Source: an uncultured Lachnospiraceae bacterium
GTDB lineage: Bacteria; Bacillota; Clostridia; Lachnospirales; Lachnospiraceae
NCBI GenBank assembly: GCA_902762955.1
Contig: CACWQH010000021.1
Coordinates: forward strand, 1-40,409
Direction: 5' to 3'
DNA length: 40,409 nucleotides
Shown: in pieces, positions 26,292-35,332 of the stretch
How positions within the stretch are numbered: position 1 is the stretch's first letter
Layout: every line of letters starts with the position of its first letter
The notes under the pieces: generated by a model
Databases searched by the model: none
Told to the model about the DNA's origin: nothing
The model's input: the letters and a program-made list of their open reading frames with translations, nothing else
Translations under genes and position numbers: made by a program

Positions 26292-27116
26292 TTGACAAAT
26301 AATGAAAAAGAATTATATGAAGCTTATGAAAATATCGCTTCAAAGATTAAAATAAAACCTGAAATAGCTCTTGTTCTCGGTTCCGGTCTTGGAGATTTTG
26401 CTGATCATATAGAGGATAAAACGATTATAGATTATAAGGATATACCCGGATTTCCGGTGTCTACGGTTTCAGGACATGAGGGAAAATATATAATTGGCAG
26501 ACTTTATGATAAACAAATAATTGCTATGAAGGGCAGAGTTCATTTTTATGAAGGATATCCTATCGAAAAGGTAGTTATGCCAATTAGGCTTATGAAGCTT
26601 GCAGGTGCCGAAACACTGATTGTTACAAATGCTGCCGGCGGAATAAACAAAAGCTTTAAACCCGGAACACTTATGGCTATTACCGATCATATAACTTCAT
26701 TTGTTCGTTCGCCGCTTATTGGCAAAAATATAGATTCACTGGGTGTCAGATTTCCTGATATGTCAAATGTATATGATGAAGATTTAGTAAAGCTTATACA
26801 TGAGGTTTCATCTGATCTTGATATAGAGGTTACGGACGGCGTTTATCTTCAAACCACAGGTCCTAATTACGAGACACCTGCAGAGATAAAAATGTTTGGA
26901 CTTTTGGGAGCTGATGCAGTTGGAATGAGCACTGCCTGTGAGGCAATGGCTGCAAAGCATATGAATATGCATGTAGCAGGCATTTCATGTATAACCAATA
27001 TGGCTGCAGGTCTTAGTGATACTAAGTTAAGTCATGAAGAGGTTAAGAAAACAGCAGATATGATTTCTGATAAATTTACAAAGCTTGTTAAGGAGTTTAT
27101 AAGAAGAATACCATGA
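26292..27116 (+). CDS. punA: Purine nucleoside phosphorylase, trimeric type
   Basis: A 274-residue enzyme that splits inosine and guanosine with phosphate in purine salvage. Motifs: VLGSGLGDFAD (phosphate loop), GHEGKY, GRVHFYEGYP, VTNAAGGIN, and the C-terminal DAVGMSTACEAMAAKHMNM with GISCITNMAAG. The length is usual for the family. It starts at TTG 26292, 8 nt after GAGGGG; the nearby ATG 26302 is out of frame. Its stop overlaps the metH start by four bases (ATGA), coupling purine salvage to a methionine-cycle enzyme. Confidence 0.96.
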   Translation: MTNNEKELYEAYENIASKIKIKPEIALVLGSGLGDFADHIEDKTIIDYKDIPGFPVSTVSGHEGKYIIGRLYDKQIIAMKGRVHFYEGYPIEKVVMPIRLMKLAGAETLIVTNAAGGINKSFKPGTLMAITDHITSFVRSPLIGKNIDSLGVRFPDMSNVYDEDLVKLIHEVSSDLDIEVTDGVYLQTTGPNYETPAEIKMFGLLGADAVGMSTACEAMAAKHMNMHVAGISCITNMAAGLSDTKLSHEEVKKTADMISDKFTKLVKEFIRRIP

Positions 27117-29542
27117 AAAGGGAATTATTTAAAAAACTGGTTGAACAAAGAATAGTGATTTTGGACGGTGCAACAGGAACCAATCTATTTGAAAAGGGCA
27201 TGCCTATGGGTGTATGTCCCGAACAGTGGATTTTGGATAATCCAAAGCATCTTCTTGAACTTCAGAGAAGCTATATAAAGGCAGGAAGTAATATATTACT
27301 TGCTCCTACATTTACAGGAAATCGAATTAAACTTGCCGAATACGGACTTGCTGACAGGATTGTTGAAATAAATACAAAGCTTGTTGAACTGTCAAAAAAA
27401 GCAATAAGTCTTGAAGGTATGAGAGGATATGTTGCCGGAGATTTAACCATGACCGGTAAACAGCTTATGCCTATCGGTGATATGGAATTTGAGGAGCTTG
27501 TAGACGTATATAAGGAGCAGGCTGAAATATTATATAATGCCGGTGTTGATTTGTTTATAGTCGAAACCATGATGAGTTTAGCAGAATCAAGAGCTGCTGT
27601 TATAGCGATAAAAGAGGTTTGTGACCTTCCTGTTATGGTAAGTCTAAGCTTTAATGAAGACGGCAAAACCCTTTATGGAGCAACTCCCGAAGCAGCTGTT
27701 GTAGTTCTTCAATCACTCGGTGTTGATGCAGTCGGTATCAATTGTTCCACAGGTCCTAAAGAGATGGTTCCTTTTATCAAGCGTATGTTAAGATATGCCA
27801 AGGTTCCTGTTTTTGCAAAGCCAAATAACGGATTACCGGAGTTTATTGACGGAAAAACCAAGTATCCTATGACTCCCGAACAATTTGCCGGATATGGCAG
27901 AGAGCTTGTTGAAGCCGGCGTAAGACTTGTAGGCGGATGTTGTGGCTCGACACCTAAACATATTGAGGCGTTAAGCAGATCGGTTAAGCATATTGATGTT
28001 TGCCTTACTGAAGAAGATGTATGCAAAGCTAAAGGCATTCTTTCCAGCGAAAGTAAAATCTGTGAGCTTGATATAGACGGAAGATTTCTTGTTATAGGCG
28101 AAAGAATTAATCCAACAGGCAAGAAAAAGCTTCAGGAAGAATTAAGAGCCGGTAAGCTTGATTTGGTTTCTGAAATGGCTGAAAGCCAGACAGATCACGG
28201 AGCAGATATACTTGATATTAATATGGGTACAAACGGAATAGATGAACTTTCCATGATGAAGAAAGCTATTTATTCTGTAATCAGTGTGACCGATCTACCG
28301 CTTTGTATAGATTCAAGCCATATAGATGTTATCGAAGCTGCACTTAGAATATATCCAGGACGTGCACTTATAAATTCAATTTCATATGAAGAAAAAAAAT
28401 GCAGACCACTCATGCGTATAGCTAAAAAATACGGAGCGATGTGCATATTGCTTCCTCTTTCCGATAAAGGACTTCCTGAAAGTCTGGAAGAAAAAAAGGA
28501 TATTATCAGAAAGCTTTTAGCAGTTGCCGAGGAAGAGGGCGTTCCGAGAGATAATCTCGTTATAGACGGACTTGTATCGACTGTAGGTGCCAATAAGATG
28601 GCTGCTGTTGAAACACTTGAGGCCATTGCCTTTTGTAAAAATGAGCTTGGAATTCCAACTGTCTGTGGACTTTCCAATATTTCCTTCGGACTACCGGAGC
28701 GTATCAATATCAATACCGCATTTCTTACAATGGCGATAGATAAAGGACTTACCATGGCTATATGTAATCCTGAACAATCCCAGCTTATGAATGCAACACT
28801 GGCATCAGATTTACTTAAAGCAAAAGAAAACTCTGATAACAGATATGTGGAAAATGTTGTTGCAGTAACCAATGTTGCGGCTGATACCGATAAAAAAAAA
28901 TCCGGTCAGCTTGAGGGAAGTAAGATATATATAGACGTTGTCAAGGGAAACAAGGATTCCATCATTGATGATGTTAAGGTCGATATATCTGCCGGGCGTG
29001 CTCCCAAGGATATAATTGACAACGATTTAATTCCTGCTGTTAATAAGGTTGGAGAATTATTTGAAAAAAAGAAGTATTTCCTGCCTCAGCTTATAGCCGG
29101 AGCAACCGCTATGGATATGGCTATAAACTATATAACTCCTCTTTTAGGAGAAAATAAGGGACCGAGCAAGGAAACCATCATTATGGCAACTGTCGAGGGT
29201 GACATCCATGATATAGGAAAAAATCTTGTATGCCTTATGCTTAGAAATTACGGCTATAATGTTATTGATCTCGGAAAGGATGTTCCTTTAGAAACTATAA
29301 TAAATGCTGCAAAGGATAATAACGCATCGGTTATCGGTTTATCAGCGCTTATGACAACAACAATGATGAAGATGAAGGATGTTGTTGATTATGTCAAGGG
29401 CAACAAGCTTAAGTACAAGGTTATTATCGGTGGTGCGGTAGTAAGTCAGAATTTTGCCGATGAGATAGGTGCTGACGGCTATTCAAAGGATGCAAATGAA
29501 GCTGTAAAGTTAGTAGAGAAACTATTGACAGACAAGGCTTAA
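27113..29542 (+). CDS. metH: Cobalamin-dependent methionine synthase, lacking reactivation domain
   Basis: An 809-residue enzyme that moves a methyl group from methyltetrahydrofolate to homocysteine through cobalamin. Domains in order: homocysteine-binding barrel (about 1-300) with zinc ligands C211, C276 and C277; pterin-binding barrel (about 320-590) opening with IGERINPTGKKKLQEELRAG; helical cap (about 600-680); cobalamin domain (about 685-805) with EGDIHDIGKNLV, where H699 is the lower ligand. The C-terminal S-adenosylmethionine-dependent reactivation domain of the 1227-residue E. coli enzyme is absent. Short forms are usual in Clostridia, where a separate reactivation protein is expected; none is in the window. 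It overlaps punA by four bases. Confidence 0.95.
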   Translation: MKRELFKKLVEQRIVILDGATGTNLFEKGMPMGVCPEQWILDNPKHLLELQRSYIKAGSNILLAPTFTGNRIKLAEYGLADRIVEINTKLVELSKKAISLEGMRGYVAGDLTMTGKQLMPIGDMEFEELVDVYKEQAEILYNAGVDLFIVETMMSLAESRAAVIAIKEVCDLPVMVSLSFNEDGKTLYGATPEAAVVVLQSLGVDAVGINCSTGPKEMVPFIKRMLRYAKVPVFAKPNNGLPEFIDGKTKYPMTPEQFAGYGRELVEAGVRLVGGCCGSTPKHIEALSRSVKHIDVCLTEEDVCKAKGILSSESKICELDIDGRFLVIGERINPTGKKKLQEELRAGKLDLVSEMAESQTDHGADILDINMGTNGIDELSMMKKAIYSVISVTDLPLCIDSSHIDVIEAALRIYPGRALINSISYEEKKCRPLMRIAKKYGAMCILLPLSDKGLPESLEEKKDIIRKLLAVAEEEGVPRDNLVIDGLVSTVGANKMAAVETLEAIAFCKNELGIPTVCGLSNISFGLPERININTAFLTMAIDKGLTMAICNPEQSQLMNATLASDLLKAKENSDNRYVENVVAVTNVAADTDKKKSGQLEGSKIYIDVVKGNKDSIIDDVKVDISAGRAPKDIIDNDLIPAVNKVGELFEKKKYFLPQLIAGATAMDMAINYITPLLGENKGPSKETIIMATVEGDIHDIGKNLVCLMLRNYGYNVIDLGKDVPLETIINAAKDNNASVIGLSALMTTTMMKMKDVVDYVKGNKLKYKVIIGGAVVSQNFADEIGADGYSKDANEAVKLVEKLLTDKA

Positions 29543-29610
29543 ATGGTTAAAATAAGCTTTATGGATAAAATAATAAATTTGATTTATTAGTTGAAAGGTG
29601 GATTTGAAAC

Positions 29611-30093
29611 ATGAAAAAAATGGTATTATCTTTATTAGTTGATAACACCTCCGGAGTACTTAGCAGAGTTGCCGGATTATTTAGTAGAAGAGGATATAAT
29701 ATTGACAGCTTATCTGTAGGTGTGACAGAAGATCCTCAATTTTCAAGAATGACAGTTGCTGTAAGCGGTGATGACAGAATTCTTAATCAGATTGAAAAGC
29801 AGCTTCTTAAGCTTGAAGATGTCAAATCCATTACACAGCTTAAGGATGGCGAATCTGTTTGCAGAGAGCTTCTTTTAGCAAAGATAAATGTTAATTCCGA
29901 ACAAAGACTTCAGATTATTTCCCTTGCAGATGTATTTAGGGCAAAGGTTGTTGATGTTTCTGTTGATTCAGTTATGGTTGAGATGACGGGAAATGCAAGT
30001 AAGATAGAAGCCTTTATCACCTTACTTGATGGTTTTGATATCGGTGAAATGGTCAGAACCGGTCTTACAGGACTTACAAGAGGTAAAAACTAA
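29611..30093 (+). CDS. ilvH: Acetolactate synthase small (regulatory) subunit
   Basis: A 160-residue regulatory subunit for branched-chain amino acid synthesis, which confers valine feedback on the catalytic subunit. The N-terminal ACT domain is clear: VDNTSGVLSRVAGLFSRRGY and NIDSLSVGVTED. The C-terminal half has RELLLAKINV and EMTGNASKIEAFI. Length is standard (about 160). The catalytic subunit ilvB is not in the window; ilvC follows after 70 nt. No T-box leader is seen in the 68 nt upstream. Confidence 0.95.
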   Translation: MKKMVLSLLVDNTSGVLSRVAGLFSRRGYNIDSLSVGVTEDPQFSRMTVAVSGDDRILNQIEKQLLKLEDVKSITQLKDGESVCRELLLAKINVNSEQRLQIISLADVFRAKVVDVSVDSVMVEMTGNASKIEAFITLLDGFDIGEMVRTGLTGLTRGKN

Positions 30094-30102
30094 ATCAAGG
30101 TC

Positions 30103-30124
30103 ATTACTTACTTTTTAAAGTAAT
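30103..30124 (+). other. AT-rich hairpin between ilvH and ilvC
   Basis: ATTACTT (30103-30109) pairs with AAGTAAT (30118-30124) around an 8-nt loop. It is weak and AT-rich with no immediate T tract, so at best a partial terminator or processing site. Confidence 0.25.
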
Positions 30125-30148
30125 AACATATATATTTTTATTTATTAA

Positions 30149-31186
<1,038 letters not shown>

Positions 31187-31198
31187 TATATTTGACAG

Positions 31199-31361
31199 GT
31201 GTGGCAGGGGACAGGCACCTTGTCGCATTACATGAGTATATCAGACTGTATGAAAAATGTGCAAAGCATGGCGTTAAGTAGCACGTGCCATGCGTGCACA
31301 TTTTTTCATACAGTCGATGTGTATACAATATATGTGACAAGGTATCTGTCCCTTGTCACAC
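31199..31361 (+). repeat. Nested palindromic element: outer REP-like arms around a terminator-like hairpin
   Basis: Outer arms of 29 nt (31199-31227 and 31333-31361) are complementary at 24 positions; four of the five others would be G-U pairs in a plus-strand transcript. Inside, a second inverted repeat (31244-31272 and 31287-31315) pairs about 27 of 29 bases around a 14-nt loop. Its core, TGTGCA...GCATGGC facing GCCATGC...TGCACA, is flanked by AAAAA on the left and TTTTTT on the right, as in a bidirectional terminator. The right outer arm is itself a hairpin (TGTGACAAG/CTTGTCACA). The element starts 12 nt after ilvC and ends 5 nt before the ribosome binding site of the next gene. Confidence 0.88.
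31253..31306 (+). terminator. Terminator-like core of the nested palindrome
   Basis: A long GC-containing stem is followed directly by TTTTTT (31301-31306) and preceded by AAAAA (31253-31257 region). It is the only strong terminator candidate after ilvC and could work on both strands. Confidence 0.6.
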
Positions 31362-31366
31362 ATTAT

Positions 31367-31372
31367 AAGGAG
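31367..31372 (+). promoter_or_regulatory. Ribosome binding site fixing the start of the zinc-finger membrane protein
   Basis: AAGGAG lies 7 nt before ATG 31380. An in-frame TTG at 31353 lies inside the palindrome and has no site, so it was rejected as a start. Confidence 0.7.
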
Positions 31373-31379
31373 AGTATCT

Positions 31380-31928
31380 ATGACTTGTTTGGAAGCACAA
31401 TCGAATATAATGGCATTTATTGACGGTAAGCTTTCCGATGCTGAAGTCGTAGATTTTGTCCGCCATATGCAAAGCTGCAAGAATTGTTCCGAGGAGCTTG
31501 AGATATACTATACCTTAATTGTAGGTATGAGGAAGCTTGATAATAACGAAGATTTACCTCAAAATTTTAAAACTTTGTTAAATGAAGATCTCGACAATGC
31601 TAAAAATAAGGTTCAAAAGGCAAAGAGATTTAAATTTTCAACCTTTGGTGTGTTTTTTGTTGCATTTGTATTTGTATTATTTTTATTTTACGGCAGAATT
31701 TTGCAAAAGGTTCACACCATAGAACAGATAACCATAAAAGAACGTCAGGGCGATTTTTATTTCTATAATTCATTTAAAGATTATATTCAATTTGATGAAG
31801 ACGATATAATTGTTTATCAGAGAGAAAAATATACCTATAAAGAAAAAGATATTTACGAAAAAATTAGAGGTTATAATATCACTCATCATTATGATCCTTT
31901 TGAGGACGAGGAGGATTTAATTCAATGA
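31380..31928 (+). CDS. Membrane protein with anti-sigma-type zinc finger (zf-HC2)
   Basis: A 182-residue single-pass membrane protein. The cytoplasmic N-terminus carries a zinc-finger-like pattern, C3 and H29-x3-C33-x2-C36 (HMQSCKNC), as in ZAS-type anti-sigma factors. A membrane helix lies at about 86-105. The outer C-terminal part is about 75 residues, rich in charged and aromatic residues, ending in an acidic tail. No sigma-factor gene is adjacent; instead its stop overlaps the polA start by four bases. It may bind a sigma factor encoded elsewhere, or be an unrelated zinc-binding membrane protein. The family call rests on the Cys/His pattern and topology only. Confidence 0.72.
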   Translation: MTCLEAQSNIMAFIDGKLSDAEVVDFVRHMQSCKNCSEELEIYYTLIVGMRKLDNNEDLPQNFKTLLNEDLDNAKNKVQKAKRFKFSTFGVFFVAFVFVLFLFYGRILQKVHTIEQITIKERQGDFYFYNSFKDYIQFDEDDIIVYQREKYTYKEKDIYEKIRGYNITHHYDPFEDEEDLIQ

Positions 31929-34552
31929 AAAAGCTTTTATTAATTGATGGAAACAGTATCCTTAACAGGGCGTTTTACGGACTTCCGGATTTAACAACAA
32001 GTGATGGAAGACATACAAATGCCGTGCTTGGATTTTTAAATATTATTTTGAAGGTTATAGATGAAGAGCAGGCATCACATGTCTGTGTTGCCTTTGATTT
32101 AAAGGAGCCTACCTTCAGACATAAGATGTATAGTGAATATAAAGGCACCAGACATCCTATGCCGGACGAATTAAGAGAACAGGTACCTCTTATTAAAGAG
32201 GTATTAAAAAGTATGAATATATTTACTATATCAAAAGCAGGATATGAAGCAGATGATATATTGGGTACGCTTTCAAGAGTCGGAGAAAAAAGCGGATATG
32301 AAGTAACGGTTTTATCCGGAGACAGAGATTTACTGCAGCTTGCTACTGATAAAATCTTAATCAAAATTCCAAAAACAAAAGCAGGAAAAACAGAAATCTA
32401 TAATTATTACGATAAGGATGTAATCAATGAATACGGAGTTACACCCGTTATTTTTATTGATATGAAAGGACTTATGGGAGATTCTTCCGATAATATCCCG
32501 GGTGTTCCGGGGGTTGGTCCCAAATCTGCAGGAAAGCTTCTTGTTGATTATGGCTCAATGGACGGAATATATGAGCATATCGACGAGCTTAAAAAGAGTA
32601 AAATGAAGGATAATTTGATTGAATTTAAGGATCAGGCATATATGTCTAAAGAGCTCGCTACCATAAAGCTTGATTGTAAGCTTGACGCAAAGCTTGAGGA
32701 TATGATTTATGAGGATGCTTTTAATGATGAATCATATAAGCTGTTTAGTGATTTGGAGTTTAAAAGTCTTTTACCACGATTTAATGCTGTTGATAAAAAA
32801 GTTGAAAACTTTGATTTTAAGATAATTTTTATTTCCGAAAAAAATGATTTGCAGCAATTATTTAAAAACAGCTTTGATTCCTTTGGCTTTTCCTATATTG
32901 ACAATGGTTCCGAATTGATTTGTGCAAGTGTTACATTTGATGATAAAAATGCATATATTATTAGACTTAGCGGAGAAATTGATTCCTTGCTTATTAATAA
33001 TTATGTTATTGATTGTCTTAATAAAAATAAAAGAATATGCTCGCTTAATATAAAAGAGGAGCTAAAATATATTGAGCTTGATGCTTCTTATGATATATTT
33101 GACTGTGGTATAGGTGCATATCTTATCAATCCTTTGAAGGATGAATATGCACATGATGATATTGCAAAAGAATATCTCGGACTTACATTACCTACCCGAA
33201 AGGAATTAATAGGTAAAAATGAAATAAATATATTTACGATAGAAGATGAAAATATATCAAAATATATAGCATATCAGTCAATGATTCCTTTCCTTGCTGC
33301 GGATAGAATTATATCAGGACTTAAAGATGAGGAAATGTACAAGCTTTATACTGACATAGAACTGCCTTGCACATTTTCACTTTATGAAATGGAGAAAAAC
33401 GGAATCAGGGTTGACGGTAAGGCTTTACATGAATTTGGAATTAAATTAAAAGAAAATATAAGTTCTTTGACCAAAAAAATATATGAGATTGCCGGAAAGG
33501 AATTTAACATTAATTCAACTAAACAGTTGGGTGAAATTCTTTTTGAGGATTTAGGTCTTAAATCCGGAAAGAAAACCAAGACAGGTTATTCCACAAGTGT
33601 GGAGGTGCTTGAAAAAATCAGGGGAGAACACGAAATCATTCCAAAAATCCTTGATTACAGACAGCTTACAAAGCTTAATTCCACATATGTTGAAGGCTTG
33701 TCTGTATTTATCAAGCCTGACGGAAGAATTCACGGTAAATTTAATCAGACTGTTACTGCAACAGGTAGAATAAGTTCTACAGAGCCTAACCTTCAAAATA
33801 TTCCTACAAGACTTCCTTTGGGAAGGGAAATCAGAAAGGTGTTTATACCTAAAGAAGGATATGTATTTTTAGATGCCGATTATTCACAGATAGAATTAAG
33901 AGTTCTGGCGCATCTTTCCAAGGATGAGGCACTTATTTCAGCATATAAAAAAGGTACCGACATCCATACAATTACTGCATCTGAGGTATTTGATGTACCT
34001 ATAGATGAGGTTGACAGTCTTATGAGACGTAAGGCAAAGGCTGTTAATTTTGGTATTGTTTACGGAATCAGTTCCTTCGGTCTCGGTCAGGATCTTGATA
34101 TATCAAGAAAAGAGGCAGAAGGATATATAAATAAATATTTTGATACCTATAAAAATGTTAAAAAATATCTGGATGATGTAGTTAAAAGTGCAAAGGATAA
34201 GGGTTATTCGATAACAATGTTTAACAGGAGAAGACCTATACCCGAGCTAAAATCTTCCAATTTTATGACCAGAAGCTTTGGTGAACGCTGCGCCATGAAT
34301 TCTCCGATACAAGGTACAGCTGCTGATATTATAAAAATTGCAATGATAAATGTTGACAGAGAATTAAAAAAGAGAAAGCTTGAATCAAAGCTTATACTTC
34401 AGGTACATGATGAGCTTTTAATAGAGACAAAAAAAGAAGAGCTTGAAGAAGTAAAAGAGCTATTAAGAGAAAATATGATGAAAGCTGCAGATCTAAGTGT
34501 ACCTCTTATCGTTGATATGCATGATGGTGAAAGCTGGTTTGACGCAAAATAA
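31925..34552 (+). CDS. polA: DNA polymerase I
   Basis: An 875-residue polymerase for Okazaki fragment maturation and repair. The 5' nuclease domain (about 1-290) has LLIDGNSILNRAFYG, GYEADDILGTL and MGDSSDNIPGVPGVGPKSAG. The middle domain (about 300-470) lacks the DxE and other acidic exonuclease motifs, so proofreading is probably inactive, as in Bacillus PolI. The polymerase domain keeps motif A DADYSQIELR (D650), motif B KAVNFGIVYG and motif C VHDE (H828, D829, E830). Translation is coupled to the upstream zinc-finger gene through ATGA. coaE follows after 61 nt, an order also known from other Firmicutes. Confidence 0.97.
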   Translation: MKKLLLIDGNSILNRAFYGLPDLTTSDGRHTNAVLGFLNIILKVIDEEQASHVCVAFDLKEPTFRHKMYSEYKGTRHPMPDELREQVPLIKEVLKSMNIFTISKAGYEADDILGTLSRVGEKSGYEVTVLSGDRDLLQLATDKILIKIPKTKAGKTEIYNYYDKDVINEYGVTPVIFIDMKGLMGDSSDNIPGVPGVGPKSAGKLLVDYGSMDGIYEHIDELKKSKMKDNLIEFKDQAYMSKELATIKLDCKLDAKLEDMIYEDAFNDESYKLFSDLEFKSLLPRFNAVDKKVENFDFKIIFISEKNDLQQLFKNSFDSFGFSYIDNGSELICASVTFDDKNAYIIRLSGEIDSLLINNYVIDCLNKNKRICSLNIKEELKYIELDASYDIFDCGIGAYLINPLKDEYAHDDIAKEYLGLTLPTRKELIGKNEINIFTIEDENISKYIAYQSMIPFLAADRIISGLKDEEMYKLYTDIELPCTFSLYEMEKNGIRVDGKALHEFGIKLKENISSLTKKIYEIAGKEFNINSTKQLGEILFEDLGLKSGKKTKTGYSTSVEVLEKIRGEHEIIPKILDYRQLTKLNSTYVEGLSVFIKPDGRIHGKFNQTVTATGRISSTEPNLQNIPTRLPLGREIRKVFIPKEGYVFLDADYSQIELRVLAHLSKDEALISAYKKGTDIHTITASEVFDVPIDEVDSLMRRKAKAVNFGIVYGISSFGLGQDLDISRKEAEGYINKYFDTYKNVKKYLDDVVKSAKDKGYSITMFNRRRPIPELKSSNFMTRSFGERCAMNSPIQGTAADIIKIAMINVDRELKKRKLESKLILQVHDELLIETKKEELEEVKELLRENMMKAADLSVPLIVDMHDGESWFDAK

Positions 34553-34613
34553 GTTTTTAATCAGTGTTTGATACTTTATTAGATAAAAATTTAAGATAAG
34601 TCAAGGGATAATT

Positions 34614-35255
34614 ATGAAGATATTGGGTATAACCGGCGGAGTCGGTTCCGGAAAAAGCAGAATATTATATGAATTAAAAAACGAATACAATGCATATGTT
34701 ATTGAGGCAGATACTCTTGCTCACGAGCTTATGCAGCCCGGTAAAACCATATACAATAAAATTATCGAGGAATTCGGACGAGATATTTTATCTGATGAAG
34801 AACCTTATCCTATAGACAGAACAAAGCTTGGTGAGATAGTTTTTAATGATTCCGAAAGCCTGAAAAGACTAAATCAAATAAGCCATCCTCTCGTAAAAGA
34901 AGAAATATTAAGACAGATTTCCGAGAAGAAAGCAGAAGGCGGTACTTCTTTATTTGTAATAGAAGCGGCGCTTTTGATTGAAGACGGCTATAAGGAAATA
35001 TGCGATGAAATATGGTATATATGGGTTTCGAGGGAAGAAAGAGTAAGAAGACTTATAAAACAAAGAGGATACACAAGGGAAAAATGTATATCAATTTTTG
35101 AAAGTCAGAAGCCGGATGAATACTATAAAAAATATGCAAATTTCACCATAAATAATGAAAAAAGTTACGAAAATTCATCAAAACAACTAAAAGCAAGGTT
35201 GAATAAGTTCATGGAAAATGATATAATTATCGGAAGGCATACATCCGAATCATAA
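34614..35255 (+). CDS. coaE: Dephospho-CoA kinase
   Basis: A 213-residue P-loop kinase that phosphorylates dephospho-CoA in the last step of coenzyme A synthesis. The Walker A motif GGVGSGKS is at residues 8-15, followed by VIEADTLAHELMQPG with the conserved acidic residue, ISHPLVKEEI, and VSREERVRRLIKQRGY in the lid. The C-terminus ends with helices typical of the family. It lies between polA and the FtsA-like gene. Confidence 0.95.
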   Translation: MKILGITGGVGSGKSRILYELKNEYNAYVIEADTLAHELMQPGKTIYNKIIEEFGRDILSDEEPYPIDRTKLGEIVFNDSESLKRLNQISHPLVKEEILRQISEKKAEGGTSLFVIEAALLIEDGYKEICDEIWYIWVSREERVRRLIKQRGYTREKCISIFESQKPDEYYKKYANFTINNEKSYENSSKQLKARLNKFMENDIIIGRHTSES

Positions 35256-35320
35256 GGATGTAACGTAAACCGGACGAATCAAATATTTGTAAGGTGAAAG
35301 ATGCTTATTTGATATCATGC

Positions 35321-35326
35321 AGGAGG
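35321..35326 (+). promoter_or_regulatory. Ribosome binding site fixing the start of the FtsA-like gene
   Basis: AGGAGG lies 6 nt before ATG 35333. An upstream in-frame GTG (35294) would read through this site and was rejected. Confidence 0.75.
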
Positions 35327-35332
35327 AAAATC

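Noticed and set aside
28270-28872. Long minus-strand open frames opposite metH and opposite the carboxypeptidase at 22248-22709
   Set aside because: They mirror the codon structure of the real genes, are rich in Ser/Ile/Leu without motifs, and lack ribosome binding sites.
29543-29610. T-box or attenuator before ilvH
   Set aside because: Only 68 nt are present, with no specifier stem, T-box sequence or terminator.
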